Source of the DNA: Pseudideonella sakaiensis
GTDB taxonomy: Bacteria > Pseudomonadota > Gammaproteobacteria > Burkholderiales > Burkholderiaceae_C
Direction of reading: 5' to 3'
DNA: 64,000 nt
Assembly (NCBI RefSeq): GCF_001293525.1
Contig: NZ_BBYR01000006.1
Location: 62,001-126,000, forward strand
Shown: one piece after another, positions 56,353 through 64,000 of the stretch
Layout: each line of letters opens with the position of its first letter
Numbering within the stretch: the stretch's first letter is position 1
Made by a program: the position numbers and the translations under genes
Notes under the pieces: model-generated
Databases searched by the model: none
The model's input: the letters and a program-made list of their open reading frames with translations, nothing else
Told to the model about the DNA's origin: nothing

Positions 56353-57905
56353 GTGCGGACATCGGCCCGGACAAGGGCACGGAGCCCACGCACGGTGACA
56401 GCGCCGATGACATGCTGCGCGCCTGGCGCGCCGGCATCGACACTTACCAGGAGCCGGTGGTCTACATGCGGCGCGATTGCGCCGTCTGCCGCTCCGAGGG
56501 CTTCACGACCCAGGCGCGCATCCGGCTCACTGCCGGCTCCGGAAGCATCGTGGCCACGCTCTGTGTCGTGGATGGGCCCTGGCTCGGGCACGGCGTTGCG
56601 GGTCTGTCCGAGGCGGCCTGGAGGGCGCTGCACCCCCAGCCGGGCCAGTGGATCACCGTCAGCCACGCGCCCGTACTCGACTCGCTCAGCCATGTGCGCT
56701 CGAAGGTCTACGGCCACCGCCTCGATGCCGGTGCCTTTCGTGCCGTCATCGGCGACATCGCCGCAGGCCGCTACTCCGACCTGCACCTGGCCACCTTCAT
56801 CACTGCCTGTGCAGGCGACCACCTCGACCTCGACGAAACCGTCTCACTGACGCAGGCGATGATCGACGTGGGCGAGCGGCTTGACTGGGGCCGCGACATG
56901 GTCGTCGACAAGCATTGCGTCGGCGGCCTGCCGGGCAACCGCACGACGCTTCTCGTCGTGCCGATCGTCGCGGCCTGCGGGCTGACGATGCCCAAGACCT
57001 CGTCGCGCGCGATCACCTCCCCCGCCGGTACCGCCGACACGATGGAGGTGCTGGCCCCGGTCGATCTCGACATCGGCGCAATGCGGCGCACGGTCGAGCG
57101 CACCGGCGCCTGCATCGTCTGGGGAGGCTCGGTTCGCCTGAGCCCGGCCGACGACGTCCTGATCCGCGTCGAGCGTCCGCTCGATCTCGACAGCGAGGGA
57201 CAGCTGGTCGCCTCCGTGCTGTCCAAGAAGGCGGCGGCTGGCTCGACGCACGTTCTCATCGATCTGCCGGTGGGGCCGACGGCCAAGGTCCGCAGCCGCG
57301 AGGCCGCACAGGCGCTCGGGCGCCGCCTCGTCGAAGTCGGCCGATCGATCGGATTGCAGGTGGCATTGCGCGTCACCGACGGCCTGCAGCCGGTCGGACG
57401 CGGCATCGGCCCGGCGCTGGAGGCGCGCGACGTGCTGGCCGTGCTGCGCCGACAGGCCGACGCGCCGGACGATCTGCGGCAGCGCGCGCTGCGTCTGGCC
57501 GGCGACATCCTCGAGTTGGGCGGCGCCGCGCCGCCGGGCGCCGGCCTTCGCCTGGCGACCGAGGTTCTCGCCGACGGACGGGCCTGGGCGAAGTTCGCCG
57601 CCATCTGCGAAGCCCAGGGAGGCCTGCGCGAGGTACCGGTCGCGTCGCACCGCCACGTCGTTGAAGCGCCATCGGCGGGTCGCGTCACGTCGATCGACAA
57701 CCGGGTGCTGTCACGGGCCGCCAAGCTCGCCGGCGCCCCAAGAGCACCGGCGGCCGGCGTCGACGTGCATGTCCGCCTCGGCGACATCGTGCGGGCCGGA
57801 CAGCCGCTCTTCACTCTGCATGCGCAGGCCCCGGGAGAACTGGCCTACGCGCAGCAATACGTCAACGCCCGCCCGCCCATCTTCCAGATCTCGGAGGCGT
57901 CTTGA
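56349..57905 (+). CDS. AMP-phosphorylase-like thymidine-phosphorylase-family enzyme
   Basis: The 518-residue product has an N-terminal extension (~100 residues) and then the phosphorylase fold. VVDKHCVGGLPGNRTTLLVV and PKTSSRAITSPAGTADTMEV match archaeal AMP phosphorylase rather than thymidine phosphorylase (which has TSGRGLGHTGGT). AMP phosphorylase makes adenine and ribose-1,5-bisphosphate from AMP and phosphate. The length fits (~500). It overlaps the PRPP-synthetase start. In archaea the product enters the ribulose-1,5-bisphosphate pathway; no RuBisCO or R15P isomerase is in the window, so the product's fate here is unknown. Confidence 0.85.
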   Translation: MSADIGPDKGTEPTHGDSADDMLRAWRAGIDTYQEPVVYMRRDCAVCRSEGFTTQARIRLTAGSGSIVATLCVVDGPWLGHGVAGLSEAAWRALHPQPGQWITVSHAPVLDSLSHVRSKVYGHRLDAGAFRAVIGDIAAGRYSDLHLATFITACAGDHLDLDETVSLTQAMIDVGERLDWGRDMVVDKHCVGGLPGNRTTLLVVPIVAACGLTMPKTSSRAITSPAGTADTMEVLAPVDLDIGAMRRTVERTGACIVWGGSVRLSPADDVLIRVERPLDLDSEGQLVASVLSKKAAAGSTHVLIDLPVGPTAKVRSREAAQALGRRLVEVGRSIGLQVALRVTDGLQPVGRGIGPALEARDVLAVLRRQADAPDDLRQRALRLAGDILELGGAAPPGAGLRLATEVLADGRAWAKFAAICEAQGGLREVPVASHRHVVEAPSAGRVTSIDNRVLSRAAKLAGAPRAPAAGVDVHVRLGDIVRAGQPLFTLHAQAPGELAYAQQYVNARPPIFQISEAS

Positions 57906-58801
57906 GACCGATCGTCTTCTATCTGCCCGGCGACGAGGGCTTCGCTGATCGGCTGGTGCGTGCGCTGCAGGCCGAGCGTGCCGCGTTGGAACTGCACCGC
58001 TTTCCGGACGGCGAGTCACTGGTGCGGCTGGATGCCGACGTGACGGGCCGAACCGTGATCCTGACCTGCAGCCTCGTGCGGCCCGACGAGAAGACCCTCC
58101 CGCTGCTGTTCGCGGCCGACGCAGCGCGCGACCTCGGCGCGGCAAGAGTGCTGCTGGCGGCACCCTACCTCGCGTACCTGCGGCAGGACCGACGCTTCCA
58201 TGCCGGGGAGGCGGTGACGTCGCGCTCCTATGCCGCGCTGCTGTCGACGGCATTCGACGCGCTCGTGACGGCCGATCCGCATCTGCACCGCTACCACGCA
58301 CTCGCCGAGATCTACAGCATCCCGACTCGCGTCGTACACACAGCGCCGCTGATCGCCCGCTGGGTCGCGGCACAGGTTGAACGCCCGCTGCTGATCGGCC
58401 CCGACTCCGAAAGCGAGCAATGGGTCTCGGAGGTCGCCACTGCCGCCGGGGCACCCTGGACCGTGCTGCAGAAGATCCGCCGTGGCGACCGCGATGTCGA
58501 GGTCAGCCTGCCGGACGTCTCGGCCTGGCGCGACCGCCAGCCGGTGCTGGTCGACGACATCGTCTCGAGCGCGCGCACCATGATCCAGGCCGTGGCCAGC
58601 GTACGCCGCGTCGGCCTGCCGGCGCCGCTGTGCATCGGCGTGCACGCGCTGTTCGCGCCGGGCGCCTACGAAGAACTGCTGGCCAGCGGACCGGCCCGCG
58701 TGCTCAGCTGCGACACGGTACCGCACGCCTCGAACGAGATCAGCGTCGTCGAACCGATGGCGCGTGCCCTGGAGGAATTGATGGAGGGAACCGGAGCATG
58801 A
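57902..58801 (+). CDS. prs: Ribose-phosphate pyrophosphokinase
   Basis: A TTG start overlaps the preceding stop (TTGA). The 299-residue product has LHRFPDGESLVRLDADVTGR, the ribose-5-phosphate loop YLRQDRRFHAGEAVTSRSYA and the PRPP loop VLVDDIVSSARTMIQAVASV. It makes PRPP, used for nucleotide and salvage synthesis. It is shorter than the housekeeping ~315-residue form and closer to archaeal-like versions. Its link with the AMP-phosphorylase-like gene suggests ribose phosphates are exchanged between these enzymes. Confidence 0.9.
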   Translation: MRPIVFYLPGDEGFADRLVRALQAERAALELHRFPDGESLVRLDADVTGRTVILTCSLVRPDEKTLPLLFAADAARDLGAARVLLAAPYLAYLRQDRRFHAGEAVTSRSYAALLSTAFDALVTADPHLHRYHALAEIYSIPTRVVHTAPLIARWVAAQVERPLLIGPDSESEQWVSEVATAAGAPWTVLQKIRRGDRDVEVSLPDVSAWRDRQPVLVDDIVSSARTMIQAVASVRRVGLPAPLCIGVHALFAPGAYEELLASGPARVLSCDTVPHASNEISVVEPMARALEELMEGTGA

Positions 58802-59964
58802 ACAACAATCGACCATCCTTTGTCTGGCGGCTTTGGCTGCTCATCGCGCAGGTGATCGCGGTGTCGGCCGGCTTGCTGATCGCCTGGAAGGCGTTCGGGC
58901 CCGAGCCTGTCGCACCTGCGCGCACCGATGTCGTGGCATTGCGCGAAGCGCCCCATGCCGACGCGTCGGCCTCGGCTTCCAACGGCAAGGCCGTCGCGAC
59001 CCGCCTCGAGGCAGGTTTCCGCGCCGCGGCCGCGAAGGCCTCGGCATCGGTCGTCAACATCTACACGCGCAAGGCGCCGCCACGGCAGTTGCCCGGCTGG
59101 CTGCGGCCCTACGGTGGCTCCGACGAAGAGGCCGCGCAGGGCCAGTCCAGCCTGGGATCGGGCGTGATCGTCGCGGCCCAGGGCTTCATCCTGACGAACA
59201 ACCACGTCGTCGAAGGCGCGGACGAGATCGCCGTGATGCTGCCCGGCGGCAAGGTGGCCGAGGCGCGCGTCGTCGGCACCGACCCCGAGACCGACCTCGC
59301 GGTGCTGCGTGTCGAAGCCAAGGGCCTGCAGCCCATCACCTTCGCCGATCCGGCCTCGGTGCAAATTGGCGACATCGCGCTGGCCGTCGGCGACCCGTTC
59401 GGCGTCGGCCAGACAGTGACGCAGGGCATCGTCAGCGCCACGGGCCGCAACCGGCTCGGCATCAACACCTTCGAGAACTTCATCCAGACCGATGCGGCGA
59501 TCAACCCCGGCAATTCGGGCGGCGCGCTGGTCGACACGTCCGGCCACCTGGTGGGCATCAACACGGCGATCTACTCGCGCAGCGGCGGATCGCAAGGCAT
59601 CGGCTTCGCGATCCCGGTGAGTCTCGCGCGGCAGGTGATGGAGCAGATCATCGCCACCGGCCGCGTCAGTCGTGGCTGGCTCGGCGTGAGCGCACGCGAC
59701 GTCATCCACGAGACCACAGGCGCTGCGGCCGGCGCGGCGCTCGTTGCGGTGCAGCGCGGCGGCCCGGCCGACCGCGCCGGACTGCGCGCCGGCGACACCA
59801 TTGTCTCGATCAACGGCAAGGAAATCGTCGACACAGCGGCACTGATCAACGAGACCGCTGCGCTCAGCCCCGGCACCAAGGCCCAGTTCAAAATCCTGCG
59901 CGGCCGCGAGGTCAGTTCCCTGGCGGTCGAGCTGGGCCAGCGCCCGGTCGCGCGCAAGCAGTGA
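58798..59964 (+). CDS. DegP/DegS-like trypsin-type periplasmic protease
   Basis: The ATG overlaps the prs stop (ATGA). The 388-residue product has one N-terminal membrane anchor (residues ~9-32) and the catalytic triad: His in LTNNHVVEGADE, Asp in DPETDLAVLRVE, Ser in NPGNSGGALVDT. One PDZ domain follows (SRGWLGVSARDV; GPADRAGLRAGDTIVSINGK). A single PDZ and membrane anchor resemble DegS more than DegP. It degrades or senses damaged envelope proteins. Confidence 0.92.
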   Translation: MNNNRPSFVWRLWLLIAQVIAVSAGLLIAWKAFGPEPVAPARTDVVALREAPHADASASASNGKAVATRLEAGFRAAAAKASASVVNIYTRKAPPRQLPGWLRPYGGSDEEAAQGQSSLGSGVIVAAQGFILTNNHVVEGADEIAVMLPGGKVAEARVVGTDPETDLAVLRVEAKGLQPITFADPASVQIGDIALAVGDPFGVGQTVTQGIVSATGRNRLGINTFENFIQTDAAINPGNSGGALVDTSGHLVGINTAIYSRSGGSQGIGFAIPVSLARQVMEQIIATGRVSRGWLGVSARDVIHETTGAAAGAALVAVQRGGPADRAGLRAGDTIVSINGKEIVDTAALINETAALSPGTKAQFKILRGREVSSLAVELGQRPVARKQ

Positions 59965-59976
59965 AAGGGACCTCCC

Positions 59977-60591
59977 ATGCTGCGCGGCGCACTCGAGTCG
60001 GGGCTGATGCGCGCGCTGCTGCGGCGGGCCGACAGCCGTGCCTTCCCCGCCGTCGTCGGTGGGGCCGCGGTCGCCGCGACACTGTCGATGTCCGTGCCTT
60101 TCGCGACTCTTCTTGTGACGGCGGTGCTGATGGCGCCGCGGCGTTGGAGTGCGATCGCCGTGTGGGCGAGCCTGGGCGCGGCGCTGGGTGCGGCGTTGCT
60201 GTACCTGGCGTTCCATCACCTTGGCTGGGCCCGGCTGTTCGCAGCCTATCCCGACGTCGTGCGGTCATCCGCCTGGGGCGATGCGACGCGGTGGCTTTCG
60301 GCCTACGGTGTTCCGGCCCTGTTTGTGATCGCTGCGACGCCTGTACCGCTGACACCGGCGCTGATGTTCGCCGCCATCTCGCGGTTACCGGTCGCCGAGG
60401 TGGTTTTGGCGCTGTGGATCGGCAAACTTGCGAAGTACCTCGTGTACGCGTGGCTGGCTTCGCGCTTTCCGGAGCGTGCGCTGCAGCGCGGACAGCGACA
60501 CGCGGACGCCCTGCGAGCGATGCTCGCCCGCGCCACGTCAACCACACCGGTGGCCCAGGGCCACTCGGCGTCGTCCGGGGAGTTGCGGTGA
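59977..60591 (+). CDS. VTT/DedA-like membrane protein
   Basis: The 204-residue product has about four to five membrane segments and the characteristic GVPALFVIAATPVPLTPALM, then a helix with LWIGKLAKYLVYAWLASRFP. This resembles VTT/DedA (TVP38/YdjX) proteins, some of which move undecaprenyl phosphate or phospholipids. The ribosome site is AAGGGACC. It is 12 nt after the protease stop. Confidence 0.75.
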   Translation: MLRGALESGLMRALLRRADSRAFPAVVGGAAVAATLSMSVPFATLLVTAVLMAPRRWSAIAVWASLGAALGAALLYLAFHHLGWARLFAAYPDVVRSSAWGDATRWLSAYGVPALFVIAATPVPLTPALMFAAISRLPVAEVVLALWIGKLAKYLVYAWLASRFPERALQRGQRHADALRAMLARATSTTPVAQGHSASSGELR

Positions 60592-60649
60592 ACGCACACC
60601 GCGCCCCGCGAACCTGACTCGCCGATCCGAACCTTCAGGAGAGATGTTG

Positions 60650-61321
60650 ATGTGCTTTTCCGCGCAAGCAAGCTTTACCGCCAGCGCTGCGTTGCTGATC
60701 GTCGGCGTAGCGACCGTGCGGCGCGCGCGGACTCGCTCGGAACTTCCTTACGCATGGATCCCCGTTCTTTTTGGCATCCAGCAACTGCTCGAGGGGGCGC
60801 TCTGGCTGACTTTTCCGGACCGCGCGCCGCTGCTCAACACGGTGCTGACGCACGCCTATTCGTTCTTCTCTCATGTGCTGTGGCCGATCTATGTGCCGCT
60901 GGCCGCACTGGCGCTGGAAACCGTGCCCTGGCGGCGACGAGTGCTGATCGGCATCGCTCTCGCGGGAAGCGCCGTGGGCCTGTACCTGCTGGCCACGCTG
61001 TTCACTCTGCCGATCGTGGCCACCGTGACCGGTCAGCACATCGCCTACGAATCGCCGCACTTCTATGCACTGGCGGCGATGTCGCTCTACCTGCTCGGCA
61101 CCTGCGCGAGCTTGATGTTCTCCAGCCACGCGCGGGTGGTTGCCTTCGGCGTGGCCGCGTTTGCGTCCGCGGTGGCGGCGTATGCCTTCTACGCCACCTG
61201 GTTCATCTCGGTGTGGTGCTTCTTCGCCGGGGTGCTCAGCGTCATCGTGTTCCTGTACTTCACGAATCCGCGCCGGAACGCGCAGGCCCTGGGCGCGACA
61301 CGGAGTTCGGAGGCGCTTTGA
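60650..61321 (+). CDS. DUF6629 multi-pass membrane protein
   Basis: The ATG at 60650 is preferred over 60644 because CAGGAGAG then lies at normal distance. The 223-residue product begins MCFSAQASFTASAALLIVGV, the family's usual start, and has about seven membrane helices (FGIQQLLEGALWLTFPDR; VLWPIYVPLAALALETVPW; WFISVWCFFAGVLSVIVFLY). Function is unknown. Its stop shares a base with the methyltransferase start. Confidence 0.8.
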   Translation: MCFSAQASFTASAALLIVGVATVRRARTRSELPYAWIPVLFGIQQLLEGALWLTFPDRAPLLNTVLTHAYSFFSHVLWPIYVPLAALALETVPWRRRVLIGIALAGSAVGLYLLATLFTLPIVATVTGQHIAYESPHFYALAAMSLYLLGTCASLMFSSHARVVAFGVAAFASAVAAYAFYATWFISVWCFFAGVLSVIVFLYFTNPRRNAQALGATRSSEAL

Positions 61322-62013
61322 TGGACGGCACGAGGGGCATCACGCCCGCGCTCGGCTTTCACGTGCTGACGCCGCTGTACGACCGCGTCGTGGCGATGAC
61401 AACACGCGAGCGGACCTTCAAGCGAGCCCTGCTCGACCAGGCAGGCATCGAGCCGGGCCAGAACGTGTTGGACGTTGGCTGCGGCACCGGCACGCTTGCG
61501 ATCGCAGCACAGCAGCAACGGCCGGGTGTGCAAGTGGCCGGGCTCGACGCCGACCCCGCGGTTCTTGCGATCGGGGCGCGCAAGGCACGCGATGCCGGCG
61601 CCGACATCTCGTTCGACCTGGGGCGGTCGTCCAGACTGCCCTATGCCGACGAACGTTTCGACCGCGTGTTGTCGAGCCTCTTCTTTCACCACCTGTCATG
61701 GGGTGACAAGCTGCTGACCGCGCGCGAGATGCACCGCGTGCTGCGCCCCTCCGGCGAACTGCACGTCGCCGACTGGGGCCGCGCGGGCGGCTTGGTCAGC
61801 CGGACTGCGTTCCTGGCGGTCCAGCTTCTCGACGGCTTCGACACCACGAGCGACAACGTCGCCGGGCTGCTGCCGGTGCTGTTCGGGTCCGCGGGCTTCC
61901 GCCAAGTCGAGGAAACACGCCGCATCCCCACCGCCTTCGGCATCGTCTCGTTGTACCGGGCCGTGAAGAGCGGAGGCGCACCGGAACAGCGCTCGGCAGG
62001 AGGCACGGCATGA
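61321..62013 (+). CDS. Class I SAM-dependent methyltransferase
   Basis: The 230-residue product has motif I VLDVGCGTGTLAIAAQQQ, motif II VQVAGLDADPAVLAIGARKA and motif III DRVLSSLFFHHLSWGDKL. It is a Methyltransf_11-type enzyme, UbiE-like in overall layout. The substrate is unknown. It overlaps both neighbours by one to four bases and is part of the coupled operon. Confidence 0.88.
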   Translation: MDGTRGITPALGFHVLTPLYDRVVAMTTRERTFKRALLDQAGIEPGQNVLDVGCGTGTLAIAAQQQRPGVQVAGLDADPAVLAIGARKARDAGADISFDLGRSSRLPYADERFDRVLSSLFFHHLSWGDKLLTAREMHRVLRPSGELHVADWGRAGGLVSRTAFLAVQLLDGFDTTSDNVAGLLPVLFGSAGFRQVEETRRIPTAFGIVSLYRAVKSGGAPEQRSAGGTA

Positions 62014-63071
62014 GCACCCCACCCAGCGAGCTCGTGTCGCACGAGGGGCCAGTTGCGGACAGCGCTCCCGGGGCCTTGCGGGTGCTCTTCATGGATGTCG
62101 GCCCCGAAGACCAGGCCACGCTCGAGACACTGCGCCCGAGGTCCTGGTGGCCGCGCTTCGTGCCCGACGCGCAGCTCGACGCGGACGACGGAGCCGCAGC
62201 GCTGGCCCAGGTGCTGTGCGTGTTCGTCCGCACGCCGGTGACGCGCGAAGTGCTGCAGCGCATGCCTGCGCTGCGCCTGGTGGCGACGCGTTCCGCCGGC
62301 GTCGACCACATCGACCTTGCAGCCTGCCGGGAAAGCGACATCGCGGTCGTTCACGTTCCCGACTACGGGGCCGCCAGCGTCGCCGAACACACCTTCACGC
62401 TGCTGCTGGGGCTTTCCCGCCACCTGTGCGAGGCACGCGGCAGGGCACTCCAGGGCAGCTTCTCGTACCGGGGGCTCACCGGCTTCGAGTTGGAAGGCAA
62501 GGTGCTTGGAGTCGTTGGCTGTGGACGCATCGGAACGCAGGTGGCGCGCATCGCGCACGGCTTCGGGATGAAAGTCCTGACGTTCGACCCGCGACCGCGA
62601 CCGGAAGCCACGATCGCCCTTGGCATCAACTTCGTCGGATGGTCCGAACTGCTCGAACGCAGCGACGTCCTGAGTCTGCATGTGCCGCTGACCCCGGAGA
62701 CGCACCACTTGCTGGACGACGCCGCTTTCGCCCGTGTCAAACCCGGTGTCGTGCTGCTCAATACCGCGCGCGGCGGGTTGATCGACGAGGAGGCGCTGCT
62801 GCGCGCGCTCGACCGCGGCAGCGTCGCCGCAGCAGGCCTCGATGTGCTCGAGCACGAAGGCGGCGCCGCGCCCGAGGCTCCGATGGGCTGCGGCGGGCTG
62901 GGTTGCGACCGCGGTTGGGTTGCGTCGCACCCGCTGCTGCGCCACCCGCGCGTGCTCGCGACACCCCATGTCGGCTTCAACACCCGCGAGGCGGTCGCGC
63001 GCATCCTGCACGAGACGGTCGACAACATCACGGCCTGGCAGACAGGCCGGCCGCGACACCGCGTGGCCTGA
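62010..63071 (+). CDS. D-isomer-specific 2-hydroxyacid dehydrogenase
   Basis: The 353-residue product has the NAD-binding motif GKVLGVVGCGRIGTQVARIA and the catalytic Arg (LLNTARGGLIDEEALL), Glu (GLDVLEHEGG) and His (LATPHVGFNT). The normal insert length is slightly exceeded by an extra loop (APMGCGGLGCDRGWVASHPL). The family includes lactate, glycerate and phosphite dehydrogenases; the substrate is not evident. The ATG overlaps the methyltransferase stop (ATGA). Confidence 0.9.
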   Translation: MSTPPSELVSHEGPVADSAPGALRVLFMDVGPEDQATLETLRPRSWWPRFVPDAQLDADDGAAALAQVLCVFVRTPVTREVLQRMPALRLVATRSAGVDHIDLAACRESDIAVVHVPDYGAASVAEHTFTLLLGLSRHLCEARGRALQGSFSYRGLTGFELEGKVLGVVGCGRIGTQVARIAHGFGMKVLTFDPRPRPEATIALGINFVGWSELLERSDVLSLHVPLTPETHHLLDDAAFARVKPGVVLLNTARGGLIDEEALLRALDRGSVAAAGLDVLEHEGGAAPEAPMGCGGLGCDRGWVASHPLLRHPRVLATPHVGFNTREAVARILHETVDNITAWQTGRPRHRVA

Positions 63072-63072
63072 C

Positions 63073-64000
63073 ATGCTGGATACCGCACAGGCCACTTCCC
63101 GGCCGTCGCAACGCCGATCCCCGGTCGGGCGTGCGCTGCGGATCGGTCTGGCTCTCACCGGCTTCGTGTTGTGGTGGGCCTGGCACCGCGGCGTCATGCG
63201 TTGCGATGACCACCCCGTGGCCGAACGCTTCGCAGTCCTCCTGCAGGGGCTGGGCACCACCTTCGTCAAGCTCGGCCAGCACCTGAGCCTGCGCGCTGAC
63301 CTGCTGCCCGAGGCGGCCCAGCACGCCCTGGCGCGGCTGCAGGATCATGTCGGCCCGTTTCCATCTGAGCAGGCGCAGCAGGCTGTCGAAGCTGCCTTCG
63401 GTCGTCCTTGCTCGCAGTTGTTCGCGCGCTTCGACCTGTCGCCGCTGGCCGCAGCGTCGGTGGCGCAGATTCACCGCGCCGCACTGCCCGACGGCACCGA
63501 GGTCATCGTCAAGGTCCGCCGGCCGGGGGCCGCCGAGGCCGTCGAATCCGACATGCGCATCCTGCACGTGGTTGCCACGGTCGCGCAGGCCCTGCTGCCG
63601 CCGTTGCGGCGCTGGGGCCTCGTGGCGATCGTCGACGAGATCGCCGGCAACCTGCGGCTCGAGATGGATCTCGCGCGCGAGGCTCGCTTCGTGCGGCGCT
63701 TCGCGGATGCGTGGGGCGGTTCGCCTGACGTCGACATCCCCGACGTGGTCGACGGACTGTGCACAGCCTCCGTGATGGTGCAGCGCTACAGCAGCGGTGT
63801 GCGGATCGACGCCGTCGCCGCGCCCGAGCGCGAGGCCTGCGCGCGGCGCCTCGTCGACAGCTACGTGACGCAGTTCTTCGAGCACGGTCTGTTTCATGGA
63901 GACCCCCACCCGGGCAACCTGTTCGTGATGACCGACGGGCGGATCTGCTTCCACGACTTCGGCATCGTCGGCCGGTTGGACCGCCGCCTACGCCGGGCGC
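63073..64000 (+). CDS. ABC1/UbiB-family kinase-like protein, 3' truncated by window edge
   Basis: The first 309 residues are visible. A membrane segment (IGLALTGFVLWWAW) precedes the KxGQ motif (TFVKLGQHLSLRADLLP), the Ala-rich loop (LAAASVAQIHRAALPDG), the lysine VIVKVRRPGAA, the catalytic HGDPHPGNLF and the metal-binding DFGIVG. These define the ABC1/ADCK/UbiB atypical kinase family, linked to quinone synthesis or lipid homeostasis. It starts 1 nt after the preceding stop and continues beyond the window. Confidence 0.92.
   Translation, partial: MLDTAQATSRPSQRRSPVGRALRIGLALTGFVLWWAWHRGVMRCDDHPVAERFAVLLQGLGTTFVKLGQHLSLRADLLPEAAQHALARLQDHVGPFPSEQAQQAVEAAFGRPCSQLFARFDLSPLAAASVAQIHRAALPDGTEVIVKVRRPGAAEAVESDMRILHVVATVAQALLPPLRRWGLVAIVDEIAGNLRLEMDLAREARFVRRFADAWGGSPDVDIPDVVDGLCTASVMVQRYSSGVRIDAVAAPEREACARRLVDSYVTQFFEHGLFHGDPHPGNLFVMTDGRICFHDFGIVGRLDRRLRRA

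Noticed and set aside
58666-60219. 517-codon minus-strand open frame opposite the protease gene
   Set aside because: Antisense of the trypsin-type protease and its neighbours; composition is Arg/Gln/His-rich with no motif.
1-64000. CRISPR arrays and tRNA or rRNA genes
   Set aside because: No regularly spaced repeats with spacers, and no cloverleaf-like or TTCGAATCC-type T-arm context recognisable by eye; a tRNAscan or CRISPR search would be decisive.

Overview
The window is a high-GC chromosomal stretch, most likely from a betaproteobacterium of the order Burkholderiales. The base composition, a Bug-type (TctC-like) tricarboxylate-binding protein, beta-proteobacterial copper genes (a CopK-like protein, CusCBA, CopAB) and many ATGA-overlapped operons all point that way. 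No rRNA, tRNA or CRISPR array was found. The assignment is inference from gene content only.

Region 1 (1-2.3 kb) holds ordinary chromosomal genes: a 5'-truncated MocR-type regulator that has lost the PLP-binding lysine, and a Bug-family solute-binding protein. Region 2 (2.4-4.8 kb) is a gene graveyard: an internally deleted and frameshifted pepP, a truncated TraB/GumN-like gene, a zinc-alcohol-dehydrogenase fragment and IS3-family debris.

Region 3 (5.0-23.7 kb) is a plasmid-like or ICE-like genomic island. A minus-strand operon runs from a ParM/StbA-like actin through a ParR-like small protein, a CFI-box protein, a membrane-anchored Cas4/RecB-like nuclease and an XRE regulator to VapBC; its first four genes overlap by ATGA. 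Facing it are a tyrosine recombinase, a 711-residue ParB-family protein, a second XRE protein and a CoiA-like nuclease. Then follow small hypothetical genes and a RadC-type JAB protein. No conjugation or replication-initiation gene is visible. A 25-27 bp repeat occurs three times in the intergenic spaces, and three plus-strand genes share leaders in which a GTTC-containing arm can pair with the GAACNCC just before the ATG, across the ribosome binding site.

Region 4 (23.9-52.9 kb) is a copper-handling island. On the minus strand are copK-like, cupredoxin, cusF, a flavoprotein, a secreted protein, cusC-cusB(-cusF fusion)-cusA, DUF411, a small membrane protein and an MgtC/DUF4010 protein. On the plus strand are a molybdopterin oxidoreductase, an alpha/beta hydrolase, a MerR regulator (minus strand) with a mer-like promoter, Met-rich and His-rich small proteins, an isoprenylcysteine methyltransferase-like protein, an orphan Rieske protein, PPK2, a CPD-type P1B ATPase, CopA, CopB and an MFS transporter. 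Several dyads with a 6-nt spacer resemble CusR/CopR boxes, although no two-component pair is encoded here. A fused scar of DUF411 and multicopper oxidase marks an older copy of the locus.

Region 5 (52.98-64.0 kb) is a tightly coupled plus-strand operon: LemA, two TPM-domain proteins, a beta-CASP metallo-hydrolase, an AMP-phosphorylase-like enzyme, PRPP synthetase, a DegP-type protease, a VTT/DedA-like membrane protein, a DUF6629 protein, a methyltransferase, a D-2-hydroxyacid dehydrogenase and an ABC1/UbiB kinase that runs off the end. With the upstream PPK2 it suggests nucleotide/phosphate salvage plus envelope protein repair attached to metal stress.
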